Source: Epiperipatus broadwayi (Eukaryota > Onychophora > Udeonychophora > Euonychophora > Peripatidae). Taken from it: DNA of 64,000 nt. The notes beneath the pieces were generated by a model. The model saw only the letters and a list, made by a program, of their open reading frames with translations, was not told where the DNA came from and did not search any database. The position numbers and the translations under genes were made by a program. The first letter of the stretch is position 1; every line of letters begins with the position of its first letter. The stretch spans positions 4,000,173-4,064,172 of the forward strand of contig JAQFVV010006271.1 in the NCBI GenBank assembly GCA_028023455.1, given 5' to 3'. Of the stretch, positions 11,903 to 22,940 are shown in pieces.

Positions 11903-11914
11903 CCCATATAAAGC
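11903..11914 (+). promoter_or_regulatory. TATA-box-like site in LTR A2
   Basis: CCCATATAAAGC, the same as in A1. Confidence 0.4.
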
Positions 11915-13127
11915 ATGCACATATGACCAAGTGTGTCCACAGGATGGTTTTACAGCCTGATTTCTAGGACATGGAGAATGACGATGGGGCTAGACTTAGC
12001 AAATACCTCCATGTGAAAAGGAAGCACAGATATCTATAGACGAAGTGGCCTATATGCACACAACGCTTAATAACAATAACTATAGCTTTAAAGACTATCT
12101 AAACATATTTACTGCCCATAAATCATGAAATACTCAGCATAATGGTATGGTTTCTTCATTAAACAAACATGGATAATAATTCTAATTAAATATAAAATTA
12201 AGTTCTGAAGATTCCCTCCTTACATTATGTTACTTAATATTATTCATTACTCCCCACACATTTAATAAATTTCAATCTTGGTTAATAAATGCCCTTATGA
12301 AATATATAAATTATTACAAAATAAACGGGTGGTGGTAATAGCTAAGATGGGTTTTACATATATAATATAAATTAATACTAAGAGATAGCGCATGATTTAA
12401 AAAGGAAAATATTAAAAACAGATGTCAATCTGTTTTTCTACAGTAAACATAAAAATATAATTAGTTTGTTTATCTAAAATCACGAGCACCTGGGCAAGTC
12501 AAATAAGACTTGTTTTAATTAAGTTATAAATTAATTACCCGATAAATGGTGGGTGGGAAAAATGAAAATACATTATTTGCTTGTGATTTTAGAATATTAT
12601 TGGCATTTCTTTTAAAATATAAATACATAATTCTAAATGAACATTATTTGCTGCTTGAAAATAAAAGAAAATAAAACATTTTATGAGAGGCTTAGTATTG
12701 ATTAGTTATATAGAGTTATAAGAATTACATATTTTGAAGAGATTTAATATAGATTAATAGAAAACATAAATATTACAGAGAAGGCAGGATTTAAGAATTA
12801 CCAGCAGTCAAAGTTCTTTTACCTTGTTATTTGGAAGAGCAATTTTACTATGAGTCAGTCCATTGGTATTGTTTCACTAGATCTAGGGTAACATTATTAT
12901 TTGGTAGTTAGCATTTCACTTTCACTGGAAAAATATATAAAGTTCATCAGTACAGTATGCAGAGCTTCACTTATGGGAACAGCATATTAGAATGAAGGGA
13001 AAAGGTGAAATTTCCCCTACTCAATGCACATTGGGTGGAAATTAAAACTGGCATGGAATATGTATAGCAACATAATTATTTTGTGGTCTCTTCTTTTTGT
13101 GTATTCAAATCCAGCAGTATATATACT

Positions 13128-15804
13128 AAAGCAGTCGGATCTGAGTTCAATCCTAGCTTCATGATATCTGGCCATAAGCCCACTTCAAACCCTAGTACTA
13201 ACCTTAAATTTCTGATGCAATGGGGTTTTATACATTCAATCCACACTAATTTCCATAAAGAATAACATTTCATAAATGTGTATTCAAATAACTAGTTTCA
13301 GATTTAAATTGATTAATTTTATTACTAAATTCATGATAGAATTATTCATGAATTTATATGTATTATAACTGCGTAGATTGTGCATATATATTTGTAAATA
13401 TTTAAATATATATAATTGTTTGAAAGTTTCATTGCGTCAGGAATGTTTGATTTTATTTTTAAATAATTTTTTAAAGTTTTATTGATTAAAAGCTACATTC
13501 TTGCGATAAGCTTTCAGATTTTCCTTTTCCAAAAACAACAGTTAAAGTTTTATTAATTAGAAAAAAAGATAAGGATTTCCTAATTAAAATCATTTTCTGA
13601 TTTTAAGAATTTATTTTCTAATTAGAAAATGAATTCAAGTTAATGAGTTTGAAAGCCTTATCGAAGGAATGTATCTAAAAACAACCAGTAAATCTAAAAA
13701 CATTGATAATGAAAGAAGTGCTAGCCTGAAGGCATCAGAGGACAGATATATAGCTCTAAAAGTTTGGAGAAAAAAGGAGAAGCCATCTTGTTGTAGAGAA
13801 GTGCAGTAAATTCTGTGCATTTTAAATAGTGTTTCGATCATGGTAAGGGGCTAAACATCAGGAATCTGGCTATCAGTTCCTGAAGTCCTCTCAAAATCTT
13901 CAATGGAGCTGCTGAATCTTTTCCGGACCAATCATGCTGCTAAAATAATGAAAATCAATAAAATGCTGTTCAAGTAATCAATCAAATGGTGCCTATGTTT
14001 TCCTCACCCGGACATGTAACTTAAGGATCCAGCCCGGAAAAAATGGGTAATATATTTCCATAATGAACCTTAAACTAACTGGCCAGTTTCCAAACATTAC
14101 TTTACACTCCTTTAAGAGCTCTTCTCATTTATAATGTAATAATACTCTGTGTAAAACCTTTTATTTATGCTATTTTAACTTTCATAGTAATTCTCTCAAC
14201 CTCTAGTCTTTAACTTCCTTTTCTTACATGGCGCTTCATTTATTTTATTATGTATATTTATTGAGTAAATTTATTAATGTTGTTATATTTTAATTATATG
14301 CCAATAATTCTTCGACTCGATGATCTCCTTCATTTTCTTTGCAATACACAAGTAATATAAACTTAATTCTGATAGTTAATTCTCACCCATTAGAACTAGA
14401 TTAATACAGTTCTATCTATCATCGAGTCGAAAGAAATTATTAATGTTGTTATTTTTATATTTGGCTAATAATAAATTATTAGCTCTGTTTCTCACCTATG
14501 TCCCCAGCTCCTATCTAATTTACAAATGTTTATATATTCATATATATATATATATATAATGTTAAAATGTTTTTTTCTCGTATTCACCAATATTTATTTA
14601 TTCACATATAATGTAAAATGTTTTTTGTAAAAAGGGTAGATAAAGGAATCAACTAAATACATTCTAATTGAGATTGTTTTCACTGTCTATTAATATTCAG
14701 GAGGGGCACGATATTTGGGGCATGATAAATATAATTTTATAATGTGTTAAAATAGTTTTAGTTAAAAGCTCGTTTGACTTTAATTAAATTGATCAAGTCA
14801 TCACATAGAGCATTCTATCATTGGGTTTTAGTTCTCAAACGGTGACTAAGTAAGTCATCATCTTCAACATGGCTGACATAGGGCAATTTATCGCTCCATT
14901 AGGCTGGTCGGTGATCATATTTCTGTTATTTTAAATTATCGAGGAAGAAATCACTTCCTGTCCTGTTCATATTAGTCAAAGGGCATAAGACTTGTCAGAC
15001 GCAAGCCGCCATAGGACTTCGATTATCGACTAGCTATTATCTTTCAATTTCATTTTATAGCTCATAATTCATCAGCACTGTTACCTCTCTGTTCCAGTAA
15101 AGCCCACTCTGATGCTCGTGATTCATGATGAAGTGATTTCAATTAAAGTCGAACAAATTCTCCATTATAACTCAAAATAAGTTTTCCAATAAATATTAAA
15201 GTTATTCCCTAAAATAGGTATCTTGCTCTTCATGAATGAATTTGCGAATGTGAAAATAAATCTCACATTCTGTTGTAATAAAATTTAGAGTAATAATTTC
15301 CTTTACTAATGAATACCTTTATTTGCCTTTATTTTCTTGTTGGGGGCATAGACAAAGAATTCCAATATTGTGTAATATTCATTGGCATATAATAAGGATT
15401 GCCACTCTTATTATTATTATAAATTCTGTTAAAGGCTAGAGGTGATTAATATAATTCAAACAAAACAGATTATCATTATTAAATATTTTCTAAACACACT
15501 TGGTTCTTAATTCTTTTATAATAATTTTAATGTTAATGCTCGCTGTCTGTGTTGGCAACCCGGACATATATATATATTATTCAATTTAAAATTATTTTTA
15601 GTCAGTTTATTATCAGATATTAATGTCAGTTCAGGGGTCTCTGATCCTCACCAACCATTGAGCTAGTTTCTTGGCACATAGCACTGTGCTATCGATTTAG
15701 ATGTCTACTAATCTGAGCTGTTGAGCTGGATTTGAATTCAGTTTGAACCGACTGAGTTTGGATCCGACTTGCAGTTTAGGTGGTGGGTTTTTCGACTGGT
15801 ACAC
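13128..15804. mobile_element. Unidentified 2.7 kb insertion in LTR A2
   Basis: LTR A1 reads CAGTATATATACTTTTATTT without a break, whereas A2 has 2677 extra bases flanked by TACT (13124-13127 and 15805-15808). The ends are related in inverted form: GCAGTCGGATCTGAG near the left end, and on the opposite strand GCAAGTCGGATCC near the right end. Short tRNA B-box-like blocks (GAGTTCAATCC; GAATTCAAATCC on the minus strand) occur near both ends. No transposase frame is visible. It is probably a non-autonomous element of unknown class. Confidence 0.55.
14311..14431. mobile_element. Short 121-bp inverted-repeat element (MITE-like)
   Basis: TTCGACTCGATGAT (14311-14324) and its exact complement ATCATCGAGTCGAA (14418-14431) bound 121 bp. 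The outside flanks resemble each other as well (TTAATGTTGTTAT..CCAATAAT on the left, TTAATGTTGTTAT..GCTAATAA on the right), so a direct duplication of about 35 bp surrounds the unit. Confidence 0.6.
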
Positions 15805-16416
15805 TACTTTTATTTTAGAGATGTAACTTAGAAACTACTGCTGGACCTGAGGCAGTTTAAGCACTTAAGTTTCATCTGGAATAGTTTGACCGGATACTCT
15901 TATCTAGTAAGATGTTTGAAACAATGCAATTTTGTTATCAGTTTCTCGAACGATTGTTTTAAAATAAATCTTATGATTTTAAAACAAGCTAGCATGGACA
16001 AATTCCACTAATGGGTTTATTTTATTATTACTAAATCATAATCTTTTACTTTTATCTAAGGGATCTTTCAGGTAATTGTTTTTCGTGAGACTTTTTTACA
16101 AGATTGCTTCATTTCTAGCTACAAAAGTCCATATGAAAAAATAATAAGTTTCATATATAGATAACTTATATATAATATAACTTTTCTAATTTATTCACAA
16201 TCTCCTACACTGAAATATATATAGATTTATTATATATGCCCGTATACACATGAGTTTATTATTAAATAAAAATATTTTAGATTAAAATACATAAGTGTTT
16301 ACATGATTTATGTTAGAATACTAAGCAAAAGAAATATATACGTATTATTACATATGTATACGTGCGTAAAGATGGGTTTGAATATAGTTAGATGGTAGGA
16401 GATTGGATGTGGGCTG

Positions 16417-16451
16417 TGAAACAGGATCTGAGCATCAGATCATCTGTTTCA
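16417..16451 (+). terminator. Terminal stem-loop at the 3' end of LTR A2
   Basis: TGAAACAG pairs with CTGTTTCA, the last eight bases of the element. Inside, GATCTGA pairs with TCAGATC around a GCA loop. The right-hand element has TGAAGCAG with CTGCTTCA, a compensatory change. Confidence 0.65.
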
Positions 16452-16840
16452 ATATATATATATGTGTGTGTTGTGCGTGTATCTATATGTTGAACAGAAA
16501 ATAATATAACCGTGTTTATTTTTTTCACATAAAAAATATTTTTTTATAAAAAAGGGCTGAATATCAAATAATGTATTATATCTTTATCATGGTTAGTGAT
16601 GACAATTGGTCTCTAAAATTTATTGTAAACCTAAAATATGTTATAAAAATCAATTACCATTAGTCACATTCTAAAAAAAGTTATTTAATACTTTATATTC
16701 AAATTATTTTTAAAGTCGATTAAAAAATTAAACTTAAAATGCAAAAAAAAAGTTTTATATTAATGAGTAGATATTGTATTTATATTATTAAAAATACTAA
16801 CCTGTGGAGAAAGGATAAATCAATTACAATAAAAAACATT
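16452..16840. other. AT-rich sequence, nothing recognised
   Basis: A TA/TG microsatellite next to the LTR end, then AT-rich sequence without a credible reading frame. Confidence 0.5.
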
Positions 16841-16850
16841 TATGTTGCTA

Positions 16851-16878
16851 TATATATATATATATATATATATAAGCT

Positions 16879-16932
<54 letters not shown>

Positions 16933-16936
16933 AGCT
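16851..16936. repeat. (TA)n with a TA-centred palindrome
   Basis: AGCTTGTTTTA (16875-16885) and its complement TAAAACAAGCT (16926-16936) enclose an uninterrupted TA run. It abuts the left end of the TIR element at 16941. Confidence 0.9.
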
Positions 16937-16940
16937 CTTA

Positions 16941-18123
16941 AGCTTTGTAGAATTTTCACAACCTCGGTCCAGTTTCTGATACTAGCATCATCATTTAATT
17001 GCTAGGATATTCAATTATTAAATTAAAAATACCAGGACAAGCCCATCACTTTATCTAATATTTAACTATTAAGTAAAAAATGTAAAAATTTCTGACATCC
17101 ATATGTCTTCCAATTCAGCTACCTATCTTAAATAGCCATATAGGCATGATCTAAATTCACATACACCACATATTTATAGTTTCAGCAATATAAAATTGCC
17201 AAAGTCATCATAACAAAAATAAAAGTACAAATAAATCAGGTCACATGTCACATGACCTAATTTAATAAGCTTGTATTTAAATATTTTAAACAGTTTAACC
17301 TGTATTTAATTCACTTTAAAATTCATAATAATCAAGCATATTTTACCAATAGAGAGACATTTTTAATGTCTGTTTAAAGTATTTGCATATGCTTTCTGTG
17401 TGCTCAGTATATTAATTACTACTCTTCAATTGTTTATAGAATTTCCAACATTAAGATCATAATATTAACTCACTGTAAATCACAAGATTTCATGTAAGTT
17501 ATTTTGTAAAGAAATTAGTGGATATAAATTATGGAGAAAACAACTATTTTACATTTCCAATTCAAGATGCTTCCGATTCACCTATATAAGTGAAAATTGA
17601 GGTTAAATATAAGATGACCACTCTTATCTTTATAAAACTCTCTATATTGTGTCATGGTGTGGAAGGTCTCACTATTGGCAAAATATACTTGATTATTAGA
17701 AATTTTAAAGTGCATTGAATACAAGTTAAAGTCTGTTTAAGATATTTACATATGCTTTCTGTTCACTCAATAAAGTAATTACTAAGCTTGTATTTACAAA
17801 TGTTATATTTTGTGCTAGCAAAACTGACTTAATTTTATTCAGTTTTATTTTTGCTATGATGGCTTTGGCGATTTTATATTACTAAAGCTATTAATATATA
17901 GTGTATCTAAACTTAGTTCAGTCCCATATGGCTATTTAATTTATATAGCTGTATTGGAAGATGTATGGATGTCTGAAATTCTCAGATTTTCCACTTAACA
18001 GTTATACATTAGATAAAGTGCTGGGCTTGTCCTGGAATTTTTAATCTAATGATTGAATATTCTAGCACATCACTGAGTATCCCATAGTAGAAATCAGTCT
18101 CAGGTTGGGGATATTCTACAAAG

Positions 18124-18124
<1 letters not shown>
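16941..18124. mobile_element. Non-autonomous TIR element with ~290 bp inverted ends
   Basis: The left end AGCTTTGTAGAAT and right end ATTCTACAAAGCT are inverted copies. Similarity continues inward for about 290 bp on each side, for example CCAGGACAAGCCCATCAC on the left against GTGCTGGGCTTGTCCTGG on the right. TTA flanks both sides (16938-16940 and 18125-18127), a possible 3-bp duplication of PIF/Harbinger type. The interior has two direct copies of a GTCTGTTTAA..ATATGCTTTCTGT block (about 17365 and 17732). No transposase frame is present. Confidence 0.6.

Positions 18125-18126
<2 letters not shown>

Positions 18127-18203
<77 letters not shown>
18127..18203. repeat. (TA)n microsatellite
   Basis: Uninterrupted TA dinucleotides at the right border of the TIR element. 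Confidence 0.95.
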
Positions 18204-18207
<4 letters not shown>

Positions 18208-18588
18208 GATTATTTATAAATATAGTAGTCAGATATATTTTTAAAATTATATCCACTTAGTAGCACTTTCAATTATCTTGGAGTCTCTTATCAATTTTGA
18301 TTATCCTTGTAGTCTTTGTCAATTAACACTTTGATAGGGTTACCTTCTTTTAATTCCATGATCTTAACATTTGAAATTTCTAACCAATATGTGTATTTAA
18401 CCTTTTTCAGAGTTATATTATTTTTATTATTTTTATCACATATTTTTGGTCCTGATTTAGTATGTGCTCACAGCTATTTTGAATTATAAGAACCACCCAG
18501 AACACAAAATGATGCACCCAAGGGATAAATGACATCAATCTATACAATGTCACAATCCAACCCTTCATTACAAAATCACCATTTTCAT

Positions 18589-18590
<2 letters not shown>
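18204..18590. other. No recognised gene
   Basis: AT-rich sequence of average complexity between two TA tracts. No convincing reading frame or known repeat was seen. Confidence 0.5.

Positions 18591-18592
<2 letters not shown>

Positions 18593-18664
<72 letters not shown>
18593..18664. repeat. (TA)n microsatellite
   Basis: Uninterrupted TA run bordered by CATTTTCATCAATA-type sequence, which recurs at 18773 and 18803. Confidence 0.95.
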
Positions 18665-18667
<3 letters not shown>

Positions 18668-18889
18668 ATTTTCGTAGTTATAAGAATTATAATCAAGTGG
18701 TTAAAAAAAATTAAAACATCAATTTCACAATTTTCATCGGGAATTAAAAAATAAAAACTTGGTTTGATCATACATTTTCATCAATATTACAAAGTTGCCA
18801 TTTTCATTAATAATAATAAATATATATATAAAAAAACAAATTTCATACAGTTATAAGAAATCTAATGTGATAAAAAAAATGAAAATGCA

Positions 18890-20160
18890 ATATTCGCAGA
18901 TTTCATCAATAATTAAAAAAAAAACAATTTTAAGCAAAAATTATAAAACCAAAAGCAATTTACATAGTAACTTATATAATCACTTATATAAAAGAAGATG
19001 TGCAAATATCTTAAATTAACCTTTGTCATAACATATTATTTTTAAAATTAATAGGATTTTTTTTCTTATATGCCCACATGAAATAAAGCATATTATTTTA
19101 CCAGCTTATAACTTATAAAATATGAAATTAAAGTATTTAAACAGTAAAAGGAAAGGAAAAAAAAACAATTTAAAAAATATGGTATGTGTGCACTTTGTCC
19201 TATGTGATTGCTTGCTGGCATTGTTTCTTTGAAAAGCACAGAAATATGCCATTTTTGTGGCCTAAGTTACGGTCTATAGAAGAGTTCTATTCATATTAGC
19301 CATTAGCAGGCCTAGATGGCATTACACACAAATATTATAACCCACTGATGTGCTGGGAGTCATTATGATAATAGCATACACTTCACAGATTGCTACCATA
19401 TGATGTAAAGCGGATATGGAATTCAACTGGCCATACGCGTTTTAATGTGAATTTGAAGTAACAATCTTAAAAGTTACCTGATGTACTATTATAAACTAAT
19501 AATTGTAAGTCCATCACTGCATTTCCCTAGACATCTATAAAGTTGAAAAAAATTGCAAAATGGTAGGATCCAGAACTATTTCCATAAGTCACATGATAAG
19601 GCTTATTTATGGAAGAAGAGCTATGAGAGTAATAAAATCGCTGTGCTTGTAGCAAAACCATCACCCCCTCCTTTCATGTGGTCCAGCAATACACATTGAC
19701 AGGTTTGTTTGCTCAGACTAGTGCATGTATTGGCTGAGTCTTCAAGTCTGCTAAGCATCAGATCCACCCCTCCACCCCGGCACATGCCAGCAATCTATGC
19801 TGAAATATCTAATGTACTTATAAATTGTAATTTAGAAAATGTTATTGGTTCTTAAATTGCAGTACACGCTGAAATGTATAATGTAATTAAACATGTAATT
19901 TATAAAATAATGTTGGTTGGTAAATTTTGTCAAAATATTTTTAAAAAAATTTGGAGAACAGAAAGCAAAAAATTATCGTCCTGATAATGACAGAATTCAA
20001 TACTTCTAAAATTACAAAATCACATTTCTTAGATTGATGGGAGAAGAAATAAAAACGAATTAAGAAAATACATTTATAAATAATAGCACAATAAAACATT
20101 AGATTATGAATCTATTTTATTACTCAAATATTTAATAAATTATGTTGTAACTAATAAAAT
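18890..20160. repeat. AT-rich repeat D, copy 1 (interrupted)
   Basis: Segments 18890-19175 and 19990-20155 match, in order, the uninterrupted copy at 20165-20625. Shared blocks include TATGCCCA(C/T)ATGAAATAAAG, GTCATAACATA and AACGAATTAAGAAAATACAT. The roughly 0.8 kb between them is extra. Function unknown. Confidence 0.7.
19176..19989. other. 0.8 kb insertion in repeat D, unrecognised
   Basis: This is higher in G+C than its surroundings and absent from copy 2 of repeat D. It ends with two imperfect direct copies of a GCTGAAAT..TAATGTA.. unit (about 19799-19920). No open frame, TIR or known LINE motif was found. Confidence 0.45.
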
Positions 20161-20164
20161 TTTC

Positions 20165-20625
20165 ATAGTTTTCATCAATAATTAAAAAAAAAAAAAACAT
20201 TTTTAAGCTTTAATTTTAAAACTGAAGCACAATTTTCATACAGTTGCTTATACAATCACATGACTAAAAAAAAGGCACGCAAATATTTTAAATTAATATT
20301 TGTCATAACATAGTATTTCTAAAATTATAGAATTTTTGTTATTTTTATATGCCCATATGAAATAAAGCATATTATTCTTTTAGCTTATTATGTCTAAAAT
20401 ATGAATTTAAAGTACTTAAACTGAAAAAGGAAACGGTAAAACAAAAAAACTTGTTAAAATTCAATAATTCTAAAATTACAAAATTTCATTTCTTAGAAAC
20501 ATGGAGAGGGGAATAAAAACGAATTAAGAAAATACATTTATAAGTAATAACACACATCTCAATAAAACGCTACATTATGAATTTATAACATTAGCTCGAA
20601 TACTTAATAAATTATATTAGCATTA
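20165..20625. repeat. AT-rich repeat D, copy 2
   Basis: Directly repeated relative to copy 1 and almost adjacent to it, so probably a local tandem duplication that predates the insertion in copy 1. Confidence 0.7.
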
Positions 20626-20766
20626 TTAATATTTCTAAATTCTAATTACACGAAGGAGGTATCTCATTTACCCACAGTTGTTGATGGTCAATCCAGTCAT
20701 TAAAACATTGTATTAATAAAAGAGATCTTTAATCTTTGCTCTTAGCTTTACTTGGTAACACAGGCA

Positions 20767-20769
20767 CAT

Positions 20770-20830
<61 letters not shown>
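20767..20830. repeat. (CA)n(TA)n microsatellite
   Basis: A short ACACAC run leads into a TA tract. It lies at the 3' end of the Penelope-like fragment. Confidence 0.95.
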
Positions 20831-20833
<3 letters not shown>

Positions 20834-20834
20834 A

Positions 20835-22016
20835 AAATAAATGTCCGCTTATATCAATAATACAATAACGAAACTTAAATATATTCCAAACAACGGTAAA
20901 CAATTTATAATACAATATAAATAAAACCTCAATAAAAACTCATAAATAAATATTTTCGATTATATTCATAATCATTTTCAACTCAACTTTCAAAATGAAA
21001 TCATCTATTACCAACTGGAAACACATGTCGATTTAAATATCCCACAATTCATTAATCCTAACATTTGCTGACTGTCTGTTTATTATCGTATTTTTATACC
21101 TACTAATAAAAACTGCCTCTTTAATTTTTCTTTTTTCATTATCTCTCTCTTGGCCTAAAATTTTTATTTTATTTATATCAAAATTAAACTTAAAATTACA
21201 ATTTATATCAAGATCATAAAAAACAGATTCAGTATATAACTTGACTTCATTACTATTATCATTACATATCTGTACATTTTTCAAAACTCTTTTATATAAC
21301 AATTTATGTTCTTTAATTCTTTTCTCTATATTACATCTAGATTCCCCTACATATGATAAGTTACACCCACAAAAAATTCTATAAATTATATTACTCACGT
21401 TATTTTTTTCTAACTTATCTTTTGAATTATTAACCATTCTATTTAAATTACCTGATCCATAAAAAGAGAGATTATATATACCATTATAAACTTTTTTCAT
21501 AAATTTTACTTGATTATTATTATAAAAAGACAAAGAAATCCACTTCTTACTCTTAATTTCTTCATCACCAGTATTTCTATTAATTTTCTTACTAAATTGA
21601 CAAACCATTTGATAAATTTCTTTTATATTATAACCTACACTTAATAATTCACTTACATAATTTTTAATATTTTTCTTTTTATCACATGCATATTTACACA
21701 AAATATTATTTCTATACAAAAAAGACCTAAAAACAGCCATTTTATAATTATGTGGCACTTTAGATAAACAGGGAATATACCCTCTAGTTTCAATAGGTTT
21801 AATAAACAATTTATAGTCAATCATATTATTGTTCTTTGAAATTATCAAATCTAAATATTTAATACTAGTATTATATTCTTTATCCATAGTCCAAATAAGA
21901 CCTTTTAATTTATTATATTCATCAAAAATTTTATCAATCATTTCTGAAGAAGCACATATAAAAACATCATCCACATATCTTGTATATATTTTAATATAAC
22001 TCTTTGGTCTATTCAT
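20835..22016 (-). mobile_element. Penelope-like element, 5'-truncated
   Basis: A minus-strand unit comprising the end of the RT domain, the GIY-YIG endonuclease, and a roughly 200-bp 3' untranslated part that stops at the TA tract. A block near 20945-21010 (minus strand) has a GATGA, short stem, GAGTTGAAA arrangement faintly like the hammerhead-ribozyme region common in Penelope-like elements. It is truncated abruptly at about 22016, next to a LINE fragment on the other strand. Confidence 0.8.
21033..22016 (-). CDS. Penelope-like RT/GIY-YIG endonuclease, C-terminal part
   Basis: 327 open codons without a stop. Residues 12-20 carry the RT catalytic motif (TRYVDDVFI, YVDD at 14-17), followed by a YLDLII block at 54-59 that fits the downstream RT motifs. 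The endonuclease begins at about residue 208: IIYRIFCGC (210-218), YVGES (222-226), RIKEH (233-237) and a late Glu/Arg/Asn region (KEAVFISRYKNTIINR, 299-314). Together these match the GIY-YIG fold fused to RT in Penelope-like retrotransposons. The Met at the start is internal; fingers and most of the palm are missing, so this is a 5'-truncated copy. The frame is otherwise intact, which suggests fairly recent insertion. It ends close to a TA tract. Confidence 0.85.
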   Translation of the reverse strand: MNRPKSYIKIYTRYVDDVFICASSEMIDKIFDEYNKLKGLIWTMDKEYNTSIKYLDLIISKNNNMIDYKLFIKPIETRGYIPCLSKVPHNYKMAVFRSFLYRNNILCKYACDKKKNIKNYVSELLSVGYNIKEIYQMVCQFSKKINRNTGDEEIKSKKWISLSFYNNNQVKFMKKVYNGIYNLSFYGSGNLNRMVNNSKDKLEKNNVSNIIYRIFCGCNLSYVGESRCNIEKRIKEHKLLYKRVLKNVQICNDNSNEVKLYTESVFYDLDINCNFKFNFDINKIKILGQERDNEKRKIKEAVFISRYKNTIINRQSANVRINELWDI

Positions 22017-22017
22017 G

Positions 22018-22940
22018 GATTAGTTACTATTTACCAATTATTAGGCCAACAAAGTGTTTTAAGAGGGCTATAAATTTGATTTGTTCAAAATTATTTTGGA
22101 AAAACAAGGTGGTAAACATCAGTATTACTAAAATTCAAATGCCAAAGCTTTTAAATGGACTAAGTTTGCACCCTGTCTCAACTATATATCTCCAGAGATT
22201 TATATCTTTTCTTCATGTAATTTATCTAAAGCTTGCTCAGTTATCTCTTTCTTTGGTTATTGATAGTACAAATACGCCACCTCCATTTTCATGTTATTGG
22301 ATTGCTGATTTATGGAAATTGGTTATTAACTTGATGCTTTTGGTTCAAGTTGGGCTTGATGGGAAATTGACATTCTGGGATGTTTATAAATTAAAATTTT
22401 CACATTATACTCCTCTTTTGACTTCATTAGGTGTTTCAAATAAAGTTCTCTTGAGTAAAATGAAAATTATTTTCATTGAAGCAAGACATGCTAATTTTGT
22501 ACTTAAACTGAATTTAAATGCTCTCCCAACAAGTTATTTTTAGTGACCAGCAGAGGCTTCATTAAGATTTCATCTCAGTGTCAGTTGTGTAGATTATAGG
22601 ACGAGACAACACACCATATTTTCTATATTTGTCCTGCTTTTAAGTGGATTAGGGACTTTATTGTTGCCAATATCTCTCTGGAACTTAGGACGGCTCTTTC
22701 TGTTTCTAATACTCTTAAGAAGGGATCTTTTGCAGCAATAAGATTATCTATCTTTATAACATTTTCTTTATGGTTGATGCATTGCAGGCTCTTATTTGGT
22801 AATTCTCAGGACTTGGCTCTAATTGTCTTTATCAAGCTTCTTGACCAAGTCAAGCAGCGAGACTCTCTGCTTTCGCCTGTGAGTCTACATGATGATACTT
22901 GGGTGAAAGATTTATTTTCCTCTTAGTTTTATTAAGATAC
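22018..22940 (+). pseudogene. LINE 3' fragment with zf-RVT-like end
   Basis: The frame from about 22018 to 22543 translates into a region typical of the segment after the RT in L1/Tx1- or I-type LINEs (ICSKLFWKNKV.., NGLSLHPVSTIYLQRF). After a stop the homology continues in another frame with CQLCRL-stop-DETTHHIFYIC, the Cys-His pattern of the zf-RVT domain, and then ITFSLWLMHCRLLFGN, the usual W-x-R-N-type tail. The last stop lies near 22925. It is broken by at least one frameshift and one stop. Its left end meets the Penelope-like fragment. It is a similar type to the LINE at 62830-64000. Confidence 0.7.

Larger units (their letters stand above)
1540..16451 (+). mobile_element. Composite LTR-type element without protein genes (left copy)
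   Basis: Layout: direct repeat A1 (1540-8569, interrupted), internal domain (8570-10894), direct repeat A2 (10895-16451, interrupted). After removing later insertions the repeats are about 2.88 kb each. Both start TGTG and end at the same tip (CTGTTTCA in A2, decayed to CTGTTTTA in A1). The flanks are ATAT at 1536-1539 and ATAT at 16452-16455, a 4-bp target-site duplication, although the surrounding TA repeats weaken this. A1 and A2 align almost base for base over long stretches. No gag, protease, RT or integrase frame is visible. The layout fits a large retrotransposon derivative (LARD), in which LTRs flank a non-coding interior. The family is not identified. Confidence 0.65.
10895..16451 (+). 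repeat. LTR-like repeat A2 (3' LTR of left element), interrupted
   Basis: It starts TGTGCCAGACAGATTTGTAT directly after a purine-rich block and ends CATCTGTTTCA at 16451. It lacks the two insertions found in A1 and so supplies both empty sites. Its own interruption (13128-15804) is absent from A1 at about 4758. Confidence 0.7.

Noticed and set aside
15625-15675. tRNA A-box-like block TAGCTCAATGGTTGG on the minus strand within the 2.7 kb insertion
   Set aside because: No B box at the right distance downstream and no cloverleaf stems, so a tRNA or SINE head cannot be supported.
22004-22030. Met at the start of the Penelope-like frame as a true start codon
   Set aside because: It falls inside the RT palm just before YVDD, at the truncation point against a LINE fragment; it is an internal residue.
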